This document shows, in pieces, positions 43,538-53,258 of a stretch of 64,000 nucleotides of DNA (positions are counted from its first letter, which is position 1; every line of letters begins with the position of its first letter). The position numbers and the translations under genes are program-made. Origin of the DNA: Vibrio astriarenae (GTDB taxonomy: Bacteria > Pseudomonadota > Gammaproteobacteria > Enterobacterales > Vibrionaceae). The stretch is from the NCBI RefSeq assembly GCF_010587385.1, contig NZ_CP047475.1:248001-312000 (forward strand), given 5' to 3'. The notes beneath the pieces are model-generated. The model ran no database searches. It was not told the origin of the DNA and saw nothing but the letters and a program-made list of their open reading frames with translations.

Positions 43538-44989
43538 TTACTCGTAACGCTTTGCCTTATAGGTTGGCTGCATGAAGTTTTCAACAGACAAAATGTCATC
43601 CAACTCTTCTGCCGTCAGTAGTCCACGCTCTAGTACCACTTCACGCACACTCTTACCTGTCTCAGCACAGATCTTGCCGACAATATCGCCTTCATGATGG
43701 CCGATGTATGGGTTTAGGTAAGTCACGATGCCGATAGAGTTGTAGACGTAGTTTTCGCAGACTTCTTTGTTGACTGTGATTCCGCTGACGCACTTGTCAC
43801 GCAGGTTAATGCAGGCATTAGTCAGAATAGACAGAGATTCGAACATGCTCTGAGCAATCACAGGCTCCATTACGTTTAGTTGTAGCTGACCACCTTCAGC
43901 AGCAATAGAGATGGTGTTGTCATTACCCATCACCTTGAAGCACACCTGGTTGACTACCTCCGGAACGACTGGGTTCACTTTGGCTGGCATAATGGATGAG
44001 CCTGCTTGCAACTCTGGTAGATTAAGCTCATTCAAGCCTGCGCGAGGGCCTGAGGAGAGTAGGCGCAGATCGTTACAAATCTTAGAAAGTTTAACGGCAA
44101 GACGCTTAAGCGCACCGTGGGTCATGACATAAGCACCACAGTCAGAGGTCGCTTCAATCAAGTCCTCTGCTGCGACAACCTCATAGCCCGTCACGTTAGC
44201 AAGGTGTTTTACCGCCAACTCTTGATAGCCTTGAGCCGCGTTTAGACCTGTACCAATCGCTGTCGCACCTAGGTTAACTTCGAGAAGCAGCTTTGAGGTG
44301 TAATCAAGGTTTTTGATCTCTTCATTGAGGGTTACAGACCATGCACGGAACTCTTGCCCTACCGTCATCGGCACCGCATCTTGTAGCTGAGTACGACCCA
44401 TTTTCAGAATGCTCTTGAACTCTTTGCTTTTCGCATCGAAGGCACCTTTTAGGTATTCAATCGCTTCAATCACCTGGCGTACGCTGTTGAATACTGCAAT
44501 TCGGAAACCAGTAGGGTATGCACAGTTCGTCGATTGACTCTTATTCACATGGTCGTTCGGGTTGATGAGGTCATAACGCCCCTTCTCTTCACCCATCAGC
44601 TCTAGTGCAACGTTGGCAATCACTTCGTTGGTGTTCATGTTTACCGAAGTGCCCGCACCGCCTTGGAATACATCCGATGGGAACTGATCCATACATTTGC
44701 CGGTCTCAATAATCACATCACAAGCTTGAATAATGTAATTGGCAACGTCTTTAGGGATTACGCCAAGTTCTTTATTGGCAAGGGTTGCGGCTTTTTTGGT
44801 CATGACCATGCCTTTGACGAATTCAGGTACGTCAGAAATGGTCACATTGGATATATTGAAGTTTTCAATCGCGCGTAGCGTGTGAATGCCATAGTAAGCA
44901 TCCGCAGGGACATGACGTTGCCCCAGTAGATCTTCTTCGACACGGGTGGCTGGTTGAGCTTGGTTATTGCAAGTGTTTGTCTTGACCAT
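43538..44989 (-). CDS. aspA: AspA, aspartate ammonia-lyase
   Basis: AspA converts aspartate to fumarate and ammonia. The 483 residues contain the fumarase/aspartase signature [15 protein letters not shown] with the catalytic serine, [19 protein letters not shown] near the start, and [14 protein letters not shown]. The ATG at 44989 follows GAGG. The upstream gap 44990-45353 (364 bp, shared with divergent fxsA) should hold FNR- and CRP-responsive promoters as in E. coli, but no site there is clear enough to call. Confidence 0.96.
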   Translation of the reverse strand: MVKTNTCNNQAQPATRVEEDLLGQRHVPADAYYGIHTLRAIENFNISNVTISDVPEFVKGMVMTKKAATLANKELGVIPKDVANYIIQACDVIIETGKCMDQFPSDVFQGGAGTSVNMNTNEVIANVALELMGEEKGRYDLINPNDHVNKSQSTNCAYPTGFRIAVFNSVRQVIEAIEYLKGAFDAKSKEFKSILKMGRTQLQDAVPMTVGQEFRAWSVTLNEEIKNLDYTSKLLLEVNLGATAIGTGLNAAQGYQELAVKHLANVTGYEVVAAEDLIEATSDCGAYVMTHGALKRLAVKLSKICNDLRLLSSGPRAGLNELNLPELQAGSSIMPAKVNPVVPEVVNQVCFKVMGNDNTISIAAEGGQLQLNVMEPVIAQSMFESLSILTNACINLRDKCVSGITVNKEVCENYVYNSIGIVTYLNPYIGHHEGDIVGKICAETGKSVREVVLERGLLTAEELDDILSVENFMQPTYKAKRYE

Positions 44990-45353
44990 GTCCGGGATCC
45001 TCAGATAATTGTTCTAACAAATATAATTATTGTTAGCCAACTCTGCTTTTTATGAATCCGTTCAACAGAATAAGTGGCTGGAAATCAGTCCTCGATTTCC
45101 ACCCGCCAATGATACTGAAACAAATGGTTAAAAATAGTAATTTTGATCACTATTTTGCCGCTTATTTTGTTTCGGGCTGTTAATTTGCTGCTTGGCGCGA
45201 AAAACTCGACTTCCAAAGTGGTTTTTCTCGCATAATAGGGATGACAGTCTTGATTAATTTGCCCAGCGCCCAGAGTTATTAGGGAGCGAATGAAAACAAT
45301 AGCCCGTAGGGATACAAATTGTCTTACACTTACAGGGTTACCTAGGAGGAAGT
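44990..45353. other. Divergent promoter region, aspA and fxsA
   Basis: No gene is supported in this 364-bp gap. An AT-rich centre with TGATCA at about 45145 is the only suggestive CRP/FNR-like element; I do not call it. Confidence 0.35.
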
Positions 45354-45887
45354 GTGTTTCCGATTTTATTGATAGCGTTTATTTTTGTACCCATCATCGA
45401 GATTGCTCTTTTTGTGCAGGTCGGTGGGGTGATAGGCATGTGGCCTACCATAGCCTTGGTACTGCTGACTGCAGTCGTCGGGGCGTCGTTAGTGCGTTCG
45501 CAAGGCATTCAGACGTTAATGTCCGTTCAATCTCGCTTGCAGCAAGGAGAAATGCCCGCTCAGCAGATCTTAGAGGGTGTGATGCTAGCAGTGTGTGGTG
45601 TGTTGCTACTGACACCGGGCTTCATGACCGACGCCATGGGTATGATTGTGCTGTTGCCAGCGCCTCGTGCCGCTTTGGCTAAATATCTAATGACCAAAGT
45701 CGTCGTAAACCAAGCCGGCGGTTTTCAATCGGGTAGCTTTGGTGGTGGTTTTCAGCAAGGGCCGTTTGATGGCCATGACCCATTTTCTCAAGGTAACCCT
45801 TTTGAGCGTGACCAAGATCAGCAGGGTAATACCTTTGAAGGTGAGTACGAAAAGAAAGACGATGAAAACAATAACCGTCTTAACTAA
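45354..45887 (+). CDS. fxsA: FxsA, inner-membrane protein
   Basis: FxsA is a small inner-membrane protein which, in E. coli, relieves exclusion of phage T7 by the F plasmid. The 177 residues contain three or four hydrophobic helices (FPILLIAFIFVPIIEIALFV, IGMWPTIALVLLTAVVGASLV, MLAVCGVLLLTPGFMTDAMG) with the family motif GxxLTPGFxTD, then a glycine- and glutamine-rich tail and an acidic end. GTG at 45354 follows AGGAGGA. It converges on the broken native trmL, with a terminator between. Confidence 0.92.
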   Translation: MFPILLIAFIFVPIIEIALFVQVGGVIGMWPTIALVLLTAVVGASLVRSQGIQTLMSVQSRLQQGEMPAQQILEGVMLAVCGVLLLTPGFMTDAMGMIVLLPAPRAALAKYLMTKVVVNQAGGFQSGSFGGGFQQGPFDGHDPFSQGNPFERDQDQQGNTFEGEYEKKDDENNNRLN

Positions 45888-45905
45888 CACTGAGGTTTAG
45901 AACGA

Positions 45906-45940
45906 AAAATGGCGTGCCCAACGGGTACGCCATTTTTTTT
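45906..45940 (+). terminator. fxsA terminator
   Basis: Stem AAAATGGCGTGCCC/GGGTACGCCATTTT with a 3-base loop is followed by an eight-T run. It separates fxsA from the convergent trmL remnant. Confidence 0.88.
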
Positions 45941-45963
45941 GCCAGCGGTTCAGTGTGCCGTGC

Positions 45964-46391
45964 TTACACCGCTCCTTTAAAGCCCATTTGTCGCCATGCT
46001 TCAAAAGCGATGATGGCAACGGCGTTGGAGAGGTTTAAGCTACGGGCATCGGGCATCATTGGGATACGGATGCGCTGTTCCATTGGCAGGCTTTCAATCA
46101 CATTGGCGGGTAAACCGCGACTCTCTGGACCAAATAACAGCACATCTCCTGCTTGGTAGTTGGCATCGATATGATGACCCGTGGTTTTGGTGGTACAGGC
46201 AAAGATACGGTATTGGCTATCGCGCTGCTCTAGATATTCGATAAACGCCGCGAGGCTTTTATGACGCGTTACACGGGCAAGATCATGGTAGTCCAAACCC
46301 GCTCTGCGTACCTTTTTCTCTTCCAGATCAAAACCCAGAGGCTCGATGAGGTGAAGGTTGGCGCCGCAGTTAGCGGAAAGTCTAATAATGT
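45964..46391 (-). pseudogene. trmL: Native trmL, 3' part, cut by the island
   Basis: The minus strand codes from TrmL residue 17 to the end: [20 protein letters not shown], the SPOUT knot [15 protein letters not shown], and [18 protein letters not shown]. TrmL 2'-O-methylates the wobble base of leucine tRNAs. Start codon and first 16 residues are missing here; they are at 63183-63232. Upstream island bases happen to give an in-frame ATG at 46422 ([11 protein letters not shown]), so a chimera of 152 residues could be made, but the replaced N-terminal strand and the missing promoter make it probably inactive. Confidence 0.9.
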
Positions 46392-46521
46392 CAGCAATTA
46401 TAGCGACTAAAAAAGACTTCATATTTTTAGGTTCGAATGGACTATTGCTTACTTTTCAGTGTGTCGAGCCTAAATGCTACTGCGGCTTTACCTAAAAAAA
46501 GCGACCTAACAAAATTCCGTG

Positions 46522-46527
46522 TATAAT
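46522..46527 (+). promoter_or_regulatory. Possible -10 box of the island trmL
   Basis: A consensus TATAAT lies 58 bp upstream of the island trmL ATG, inside the island end. No good -35 is seen, so it may be weak or need an activator. Confidence 0.35.
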
Positions 46528-46584
46528 TTTCCAAACCTGAGTGTGTTTCAACGCTCTTCTTCCAACAGAATTGGTTTGTGTCAG

Positions 46585-47049
46585 ATGTTTCATATAGCTT
46601 TGTTTACCCCAAAGATTGCTGCAAATGCCGGCAATATTATTAGATTAGCTAGTAATAATGGATGCCACTTGCATCTAATAGAACCTCTTGGTTTCGATCT
46701 AGAAGAAAAAAAACTTCGCCGTGCTGCTTTGGACTATCGAGATCTAGCGAGAGTAACTGTTCATCAAAATTACGATGCATTTCTGGCAGCGATGGGATCT
46801 CGCAGGATTTTCGCTTTAACTACAAAGGGGTCTCGTCCTCATAATGAACCGCAATACCAAGAAGGTGATGTGCTGCTGTTTGGTGCAGAAACATCAGGTC
46901 TACCAGATGATGTGCGGAACGCTATCCCTGAAAAGCAGCGTATAAGAATTCCTATGTTGCCAGAGGCGAGAAGTATGAACCTCTCAAACTCTGTCGCAGT
47001 TGTAACATATGAAGCATGGCGACAGTTGGGGTTTCAGGGGGGGGAATAA
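46585..47049 (+). CDS. trmL: Island-borne TrmL, tRNA (cytidine/uridine-34 2'-O)-methyltransferase
   Basis: A complete SPOUT methyltransferase of 154 residues: [42 protein letters not shown], the SAM knot [14 protein letters not shown], and [17 protein letters not shown]. TrmL methylates the wobble ribose of two leucine tRNA isoacceptors. It is homologous to but clearly diverged from the broken native gene, and AT-richer in synonymous positions, so it came with the island rather than by duplication. It lies at the left end and points away from the native fragment. The start at 46585 matches the family; a GTG at 46519 overlaps the -10 box. An eight-G run lies just before the stop. Confidence 0.93.
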   Translation: MFHIALFTPKIAANAGNIIRLASNNGCHLHLIEPLGFDLEEKKLRRAALDYRDLARVTVHQNYDAFLAAMGSRRIFALTTKGSRPHNEPQYQEGDVLLFGAETSGLPDDVRNAIPEKQRIRIPMLPEARSMNLSNSVAVVTYEAWRQLGFQGGE

Positions 47050-47201
47050 AATTCGATCCTAATATGCAACTGACGTTAATGTCAGGTTGACTGAGTATTG
47101 ACAGTATATACTCGATTGTGGAGTGCATTATTAGATATTGCAGACCTATTTGTTGTCAAAGTCCATACTAGCGAGTTGAATTACAGAAGGTTTTATTTAA
47201 T

Positions 47202-47217
47202 ATGCCATTAGTGGCAT
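47202..47217. promoter_or_regulatory. Palindrome upstream of the solenoid gene
   Basis: ATGCCA-TTAG-TGGCAT, a perfect 6-bp inverted repeat, lies about 40 bp before the solenoid gene. It could be an operator or an mRNA hairpin. A second imperfect palindrome, CTGACGTTAATGTCAG, lies near 47069-47084. Confidence 0.3.
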
Positions 47218-47257
47218 CTTGCTTGGGACGTGTAAACCAGCTTTGGAGTAGTTAGTC

Positions 47258-49816
47258 TTGGATGACTTAGATGATAAAATGCGGGAAGCGTACGAAGCCG
47301 GACGGCAGAATGGTCAGGCACTGAATTTGCTTAGCAACTGGTGTGAACATGCAGAGTTTTGTCGTTCTGGTGGAATAGGAATGCTCGAGGCTGAGACAGG
47401 TCTACCCATTGGACATATGGGTATGCAGTGTAAGTATTCGAAGCAGTCAACTACTTACTCTTGGTTGCTTCAAGATAGTATTTATAGTTTCTATAAGAGT
47501 AGTTGTATAGATTGTAAAGAAAGGGTTCCTGTCGGAGTGCCCAACATTCTGGAGTTTATTGTTCCAAGGATGCAAGAAGAGGAGAAAAGAAAACTCCAAG
47601 CGATTCAACATGCAGAATTAAAGAAGAAGGCCCAAAATGAACGCCGGCTTAAGCGGTTAGAGCTTCGACCAACGTTAAGCTTTGAAGAGACATTTGTTCT
47701 TGATTTGTTGGATGAGCTGGACGTAGACGGTATAGCATCGGATGATCCAAGACTTGAAAAGTTTGCTCATTTGGCCCCAGAAGTTTTTACTCCTCGTATT
47801 GTAGACCTATTATTGCAAGCTGTAGTGGGTGATGATTATCTACCATACTCAACTCATGCGGCAAATGCGTTACTAAATGCTTGTATTGATGAAGCAAAAA
47901 AACTTCCTGTAGCCCTATTCCTAATTCAAAGGAGCTCTATCTCTCCTTCAACAATAAATGTAGTTTTAAGTAATGTTGATACGTTAAGGGTGAACCAGCT
48001 TGAAATAGCCCTTAGAGGTTTTGCTCTTTTAGCCACAAAATCTGCCCCAGACCCATTTATCTTCTCTGACCAATTACGACAAGTAGATTCTGACCCGTTA
48101 AAACGGTTGTTTGATGCTAGAAAAACTGACTTAACTGAAGCTCTGAGTCGTCTTTTTAGTCGAAAAGAATCTATTAGTATACAGACGGCTACCCGAGCAC
48201 TAATAGGTATAAATGATAGCTCTCTACTTACCCATTTTTTGAGAGATATAGTGGCATTGCTGATGCGCCGTCGCCTACTACTGCCAGAAGAGGGAAGCGA
48301 TAGTAATGTTATTCATTTTCTCAGAAAAGCAGCCTCGCTATGCCTATTACAAATACCAGAATCAACCGATAAAGTTATCCAGAGCTACTTAACAGATAAT
48401 GATCCAGTGGGGTTTGATGAATCAAACAGAATATACGACTCTGCAATTAGACTTGTTAAGTCTGATACTCGAATAGAAGATGTCCATAAAGTTGCTTTTA
48501 AAAGATTATTATGGGCAGCCATCGAAAGCCCTGATAATCACAGGAACAGAGCCTTAGATACGTTTAGATATACCAAATCTGAACTTTCAACGTTAGCTCT
48601 AGATAGTTTTGATGATCTAATAGGTGCTGCTGCTACCTTGTCTGAAAAGTATGAGCATGTCGGCAAAGAAGGGGCCCTTGAAGTCCCCTATTCTTTCTCA
48701 GATAGAATAGAGCAAAGCAATAAGAAAAGGGAAATTAGCTCATTACAGTCGTCACTAGTTAACCTAGCTGCGCTGGGTGCTAAGTGCAGAGGCCAAAAGG
48801 GGATTGAAGACTTCTTAAGTCTCTATAGAAAACTGCCTAAAAATCAGGAGCAGATGCGTGGGTGTATGATAACCCATATAACCAAAATGGTAACAGGAGT
48901 TAGTAGCTTAAACTTGGTTTTATCTGACTGGTATGGTGCTCTAATGGATGAGAGCGTATTGGTCAGGGCTAGTGCAATTGATGCATGGGAGTATGTTCCA
49001 TTTGACGTAATAAAGTACTTCCCAAACCTGTTCTTCGATGCTTATTCACTTGCATTAAGTGACCCTTATACAATGGTTCATAAGAGGGCAGTGTGGACTC
49101 TTATGCATAGGGCTTTTCCAGAAGGTAAGCGCAAGCTTTTGAAGGACCGCTTACGTAATTTGGTAATAGTATATTCGAATGAAAATGACGAAGAATTTCT
49201 GATTGACTGTATTAACTTGTTGGTTTCATTGTGTCTCACAGAAGCTGAGATTGAAGGTGCATATGGTCAAATGCTTTCAGCAATTTTGCTTAAGCAAGAA
49301 GGTCGAGCTTTGTACTATGCGGTAAGTACACCTAGCTTTGGCCTTAAAAAGCTACCTAACTTTCTGAAAGTAATATTGAAAGCAGTTCAAGATAGTTATG
49401 TGCGTGGTATATCAATAAGAGAGTGTAAGGAAACTATATTGGTTAGCTCTAAGCAAGAGCTTTCAAATAGTACAGAAGAACTAGTATGTGCTTTAGAACA
49501 ACTAAAACCGCTACATCCTAAGGACTTTATAGAGGCTATTACATATGCGGCAGCTTTTTCAGTGTCAGGAGATAGTGCTATCGGCGCAAAGCTATTTAAT
49601 GACCTCTTGAAAGGGATACCGGAAGAACCACGTAATCAATTATGGCGTATTCAGACTGACTTGGTTGCTACTGCATTGCAGATTGAGTCAGAAATAAAAG
49701 TTGGCAATTTAAGCAGTGAAAGTACACAAAAATGGCAAAGTTTAGTGCACGATTTGGAGAAAGAGTATGAAGAGCGAGCCAAATTTCGAAATGTTCCACC
49801 AGGCTTTAACTTCTAG
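47258..49816 (+). CDS. Large alpha-solenoid protein with N-terminal Cys cluster
   Basis: I do not recognise the family of this 852-residue protein. Residues about 28-90 contain C29, H31, C35, C58, C83 and C86 (CEHAEFC and CIDC), which could bind zinc. After a charged coiled-coil (about 105-140) the rest is mostly helix with leucine-rich repeating segments typical of a HEAT-like solenoid, for example around 190-300 and 570-690. No enzyme motif is visible. It overlaps the following nuclease gene by 50 bp in another frame, so the two products are probably made together. The start is TTG at 47258 with GGAG nine bases upstream; ATG at 47279 is the alternative. Role in defence is inferred. Confidence 0.7.
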   Translation: MDDLDDKMREAYEAGRQNGQALNLLSNWCEHAEFCRSGGIGMLEAETGLPIGHMGMQCKYSKQSTTYSWLLQDSIYSFYKSSCIDCKERVPVGVPNILEFIVPRMQEEEKRKLQAIQHAELKKKAQNERRLKRLELRPTLSFEETFVLDLLDELDVDGIASDDPRLEKFAHLAPEVFTPRIVDLLLQAVVGDDYLPYSTHAANALLNACIDEAKKLPVALFLIQRSSISPSTINVVLSNVDTLRVNQLEIALRGFALLATKSAPDPFIFSDQLRQVDSDPLKRLFDARKTDLTEALSRLFSRKESISIQTATRALIGINDSSLLTHFLRDIVALLMRRRLLLPEEGSDSNVIHFLRKAASLCLLQIPESTDKVIQSYLTDNDPVGFDESNRIYDSAIRLVKSDTRIEDVHKVAFKRLLWAAIESPDNHRNRALDTFRYTKSELSTLALDSFDDLIGAAATLSEKYEHVGKEGALEVPYSFSDRIEQSNKKREISSLQSSLVNLAALGAKCRGQKGIEDFLSLYRKLPKNQEQMRGCMITHITKMVTGVSSLNLVLSDWYGALMDESVLVRASAIDAWEYVPFDVIKYFPNLFFDAYSLALSDPYTMVHKRAVWTLMHRAFPEGKRKLLKDRLRNLVIVYSNENDEEFLIDCINLLVSLCLTEAEIEGAYGQMLSAILLKQEGRALYYAVSTPSFGLKKLPNFLKVILKAVQDSYVRGISIRECKETILVSSKQELSNSTEELVCALEQLKPLHPKDFIEAITYAAAFSVSGDSAIGAKLFNDLLKGIPEEPRNQLWRIQTDLVATALQIESEIKVGNLSSESTQKWQSLVHDLEKEYEERAKFRNVPPGFNF

Positions 49817-51227
49817 AGTAGTAGTACTCGATTGTATCGAAAAGGCCTTAAAACCAGCACCTGGCAATATTGAGTCTCTCCAAAGTGCTTACCTTCAACT
49901 TAGGGAAGTTGTCGATGCACTTGGCGATGGTGATGCAGAGAACAGCTATCGTCGCTTTCTGTTTTCTGTATCAGTATTCCTTCTCCTTGCTAAGTGGAAG
50001 CAATCTATTCGAAGTGCTGCTCCAGATTCTCAAAGGTTTTTGACTTCAGCGAAATTGAAGGTTTCAGAGTTTGATGAATCTTTAGCTACTGAAGAAGATA
50101 CGTTATTCGTAGAGTTTATCGATAGTATCAGTAAGATTAGTGATATAGATGAGCTTGATTCAGTCTGTGAACTTTTTTCTCGTTGGGACCTTCCACTACT
50201 TTTGTTCTCAAGGGTAAAAAAAATGTCTGTAGCCTCAAGTTCTTCGATACATAGGAAAAGCTCTTCGAGAGAGAAAATTAACGTCGCTTTCTTAAAATTT
50301 GATATCGATGGGCAACCAGCAAAGAACTTTAATTACCTTAAACCTGGTACTTCATATGACTTAACTTTGGAGGTTAGAGTTTCCAATTGGCCAGCAGATG
50401 CGACGAACTTGTTGCTTACACCAGTAACAATCGATGCGAGAGAAAGACAGTGGTTACCTACTTTTAATTTTGAAAAACCAGAGGGAGCGGAGCCGTTTGT
50501 CTTGAGAGATACAGGTAGAGCTGTATTGGAAGTCGCCCACTCTTTTGGTTCAAGACCTTATGAGTTCCTTTATGCTGCAGAATTCACTGGTTCTCAACAA
50601 AATGAGAAAGTGGAGATCGTTGGTCATAGAAGGTTGCTATTGGAAGGGACGGATATAGATTGCAATCCTATCTCTGGGTTTTCTCACATAGATAAGCATC
50701 TGATTAAGCTGAGGAACGAATTAAGAGCGTTGCATATTCACAATGAAAGTGACTTGGCAAATGTTATGACAATCTTGGGAGGGCTCGGTAATATCTATGC
50801 TCAAGCACTAAAGCAAGGTATGTTTCCAGAGAAAACTTCAGAGAGAGTTTTTCAAGATAAAGTTCTTGAACTGCTTAGTAGTCGAGTTGAGATTGGTGAG
50901 AACTTGCATAGCCACTTAGAGGCTGCTGGTGGTATTACAGATCTGACGTATTGTGATATTCCTATTGAACTAAAGGTTGAACATAAAAGAACACTGTACC
51001 CCAAAGATTTCGCAAAGTACTTCGACCAAACAGCCAGTTATGCTCTAGCTTTGGGTAAGAAAGTTGGAGTTTTAGCCGTTTTAGAGTCTTCTCCAAAAAC
51101 TGAACCATTAGGGAGTTTTGAAGAAGATGTAGCGGTTTTTCCTCACCCTAATGGTTCGAACAATACCTTATTGATTGTTATCATCATAAGGGGAGGCTTT
51201 CCTAAACCCAGTTCGTACTCAAGGTAA
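49767..51227 (+). CDS. PD-(D/E)XK-like nuclease protein, partner of the solenoid protein
   Basis: The 486 residues have a mainly helical N-terminus (1-150), a probable beta-sandwich part (about 175-300, YDLTLEVRVSNWPADAT onward), and a C-terminal region with a nuclease pattern: GGITDLTYCDIPIELKVEHK, where D392 and E401-L-K403 would be the metal-binding residues, then an aligned Gln in YFDQTASYALALGKK. That fits a Mrr/restriction-endonuclease fold. Start ATG at 49767 follows GGAGAAAGAG; ATG at 49791 is possible. It overlaps the solenoid gene and ends 68 bp before the convergent helicase gene. DNA cleavage is predicted, not shown; target and trigger are unknown. Confidence 0.7.
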   Translation: MKSEPNFEMFHQALTSRVVVLDCIEKALKPAPGNIESLQSAYLQLREVVDALGDGDAENSYRRFLFSVSVFLLLAKWKQSIRSAAPDSQRFLTSAKLKVSEFDESLATEEDTLFVEFIDSISKISDIDELDSVCELFSRWDLPLLLFSRVKKMSVASSSSIHRKSSSREKINVAFLKFDIDGQPAKNFNYLKPGTSYDLTLEVRVSNWPADATNLLLTPVTIDARERQWLPTFNFEKPEGAEPFVLRDTGRAVLEVAHSFGSRPYEFLYAAEFTGSQQNEKVEIVGHRRLLLEGTDIDCNPISGFSHIDKHLIKLRNELRALHIHNESDLANVMTILGGLGNIYAQALKQGMFPEKTSERVFQDKVLELLSSRVEIGENLHSHLEAAGGITDLTYCDIPIELKVEHKRTLYPKDFAKYFDQTASYALALGKKVGVLAVLESSPKTEPLGSFEEDVAVFPHPNGSNNTLLIVIIIRGGFPKPSSYSR

Positions 51228-51295
51228 GAAATTGTAAAATGTCAATATGTACAACCAGCTCATGTTTAGTATGCTTGGGTAAGGGGGGCGCAGAG

Positions 51296-52675
51296 TTAGA
51301 GCTCACGAAAAGCTTCAATTACACGTTGATTAAATTCGTTTAGCGAAAGTAGGCATGTGTGACTTTGGTCACTTTTTGATGTTTGTAATATATCTTTAAT
51401 TCCACCTTTCCAAATTATATCAGATAGTTCCTGCGTAGTTTTACTCTCTATCGGGTTGCTTAACGTACTTATAGAGTCATGCGTACTAGAATCAATAGCG
51501 GGTGACATTTTCAGATACATGCAGCTTTGTGGTATTTCGGACTCTATGTCCTCGGCGAACTCTACCATTTTTGGTGTGGAGAATGTATAGAACCAAGCTT
51601 CCTGGTTAGAACCCTGAGTCAAGCGTAATATGCGTCCCAGAACTTGTCTGAAGTAGAGTTCTGTTTTTACATTTGTTAGGTAGCAACATACTTGGAGTCT
51701 TGGAATATCAGTCCCCTCACTGATCATTCCAACGCTAACAATCCACTTTGTATCACTTTCATTGAATCCATTGATTATATTGTGTGATTTCTTATTTTTG
51801 TGCGTCACAACAACTACAGATTGTTGAAAGTCTATTTCTAACTTGCGAGAAATTTTCAAAGCATGTTTTATTGATGAAGCAACTACTAAGCCAGCAGCAT
51901 CGTGAGTTTCTTCTCTTATCACTTTTAACTTGTCAACCGACTTACTCAGAATGTACTCAAGGGCATCATCATCATTAAGTATTGATTGGTAACTAAAGTT
52001 ATCACTGGATAGAAAATGGCTGAGAGAGTTAAAAGATTCAGTGTGCGTTTTGTCACCAACCGTTAATTGTTCACAGTCGATGAGTGCGATAGTAGGTTTT
52101 CTGCAGACCTTATCTCGGATAGCATGGGCCATTGAATAGTTGTAGTCACAAACGATTCTGCCGTCGGGAGTGCTGTAAGATGCAAGAGCTACTGGAGTAT
52201 CATTTGAGCGCCATGGTGTGCCACTCAAAGCAAGTGTGTAGGTAGCAGCTGTTTGAATATCTGTAAGGACGTGGTACCCCCAAGAGTTGCAATTACCCTC
52301 TGAATTTCCACAACAGTGGTGTATCTCATCGAATATGCAAAGTACTTTGTATTTTGAAAGCGCGACCCAAAATCGTCGATCAAAGAATCGTAATGATTGG
52401 TAAGTTACTACTTTTCCTTTTTCACCGATCTTTCCTTTGAAACTGCAGTCAAGTATGCGTGAAAATGTATCTCTAATTCCTCGAGATACTGATGTTGAAG
52501 GAGCAAAGCAGAGTACGAAATCAATTTTTTTTTCAGCGAACATTTGCTCAGCGAGAGTCGCTGCCATAATTGTCTTACCAGCCCCTGGGGTTGCCTGAGC
52601 TAAAAAGTGTCTCTGCCCATGATGAAACTTTTGCTTAGCTAGTTTTACACAGTCTTTTTGCCATAGCCTTAGCAT
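51296..52675 (-). CDS. Superfamily 2 DEAH-type helicase
   Basis: The 459-residue protein has the SF2 set: Walker A ATPGAGKT (28-35), DEIH (116-119), SGTPWR (151-156), SVGMISEGTDIPRLQ, and motif VI QVLGRILR (344-351). It resembles the helicase part of type III restriction subunits and RAD25-like helicases, but there is no nuclease domain. The ATG overlaps the upstream stop by 7 bp (ATGCTAA), so it is translationally coupled to the 185-residue gene. The pair converges on the nuclease gene. A defence or replication/repair role in the island is inferred. Confidence 0.85.
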   Translation of the reverse strand: MLRLWQKDCVKLAKQKFHHGQRHFLAQATPGAGKTIMAATLAEQMFAEKKIDFVLCFAPSTSVSRGIRDTFSRILDCSFKGKIGEKGKVVTYQSLRFFDRRFWVALSKYKVLCIFDEIHHCCGNSEGNCNSWGYHVLTDIQTAATYTLALSGTPWRSNDTPVALASYSTPDGRIVCDYNYSMAHAIRDKVCRKPTIALIDCEQLTVGDKTHTESFNSLSHFLSSDNFSYQSILNDDDALEYILSKSVDKLKVIREETHDAAGLVVASSIKHALKISRKLEIDFQQSVVVVTHKNKKSHNIINGFNESDTKWIVSVGMISEGTDIPRLQVCCYLTNVKTELYFRQVLGRILRLTQGSNQEAWFYTFSTPKMVEFAEDIESEIPQSCMYLKMSPAIDSSTHDSISTLSNPIESKTTQELSDIIWKGGIKDILQTSKSDQSHTCLLSLNEFNQRVIEAFREL

Positions 52676-53226
52676 ACCTTTATCTCTTTTTCTGAAACTA
52701 GTTTAATTGCTTTCGACCAAACATTGAGTTTTGCTACTAATGATGCTGTTTTGGTGGCAGCTAAAGCATAAGGCTCGTTGAGTATTTGGGTTAGTTCAGA
52801 GGAACGATTCATCAAGCCTCGATACTCTTCGACTTCAGCCAAAGCAATTCTTAATTCGGTCTCAATGTCTGTTTTTTCTTTTATCAGTTCTGATTTAAGC
52901 TTTGAAACTGATGGCTCATTTACGTTACTAGTCGTTGAGCGACTTCGCTTGTCTTTAAGAACAAAGTTGAATTCATCAAAAGAGGCTGTCTTTTTGTACT
53001 TTTTACTCTGGCGCACACCAGTACTTGTCAGGGCACCTATGCGCTCAAGCTTGTTTAAATGTCTAGCCACCAAAACTCTAGTATTGTTTGAATCGTCGTA
53101 AGCATTAGAAGCTTTTTGTATTAGTTCCCTAACCTGAGCGGCCTGAAATTCGTTCATTGAGGGTGAAGTGATGACTCCATAGATATCACGATTAATCAGG
53201 TATTTTTCACTCATGTTGGGAACCAT
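52669..53226 (-). CDS. Winged-helix/coiled-coil protein, partner of the helicase
   Basis: This 185-residue protein seems to have an N-terminal winged-helix (about 15-75: SNAYDDSNNTRVLVARHLNKLERIG) and a C-terminal coiled coil (about 105-150, rich in Glu, Lys and Leu). No catalytic motif is seen. The coupled 7-bp overlap with the helicase gene suggests a complex, with this protein possibly giving DNA binding. Starts at 53226 or 53214 (MSEKYLIN) are both possible. Its promoter faces the XRE gene, 30-80 bp away. Unrecognised family. Confidence 0.65.
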   Translation of the reverse strand: MVPNMSEKYLINRDIYGVITSPSMNEFQAAQVRELIQKASNAYDDSNNTRVLVARHLNKLERIGALTSTGVRQSKKYKKTASFDEFNFVLKDKRSRSTTSNVNEPSVSKLKSELIKEKTDIETELRIALAEVEEYRGLMNRSSELTQILNEPYALAATKTASLVAKLNVWSKAIKLVSEKEIKVC

Positions 53227-53239
53227 TGCTTATAAAATG

Positions 53240-53253
53240 CGGATTATAGTCCG
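53240..53253. promoter_or_regulatory. Operator-like inverted repeat at the XRE/helicase divergent promoters
   Basis: CGGATTATAGTCCG is a near-perfect palindrome with one T-G mismatch. It follows TATAAA (53231-53236) and lies between the helicase-operon and XRE starts, where an autoregulating XRE protein would bind both promoters. Confidence 0.4.
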
Positions 53254-53258
53254 TGGCA

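Noticed and set aside
45290..45682. A 130-codon frame beginning before fxsA
   Set aside because: It overlaps fxsA in another frame, is rich in Cys and Arg, and has no ribosome site; the fxsA GTG has an AGGAGGA.
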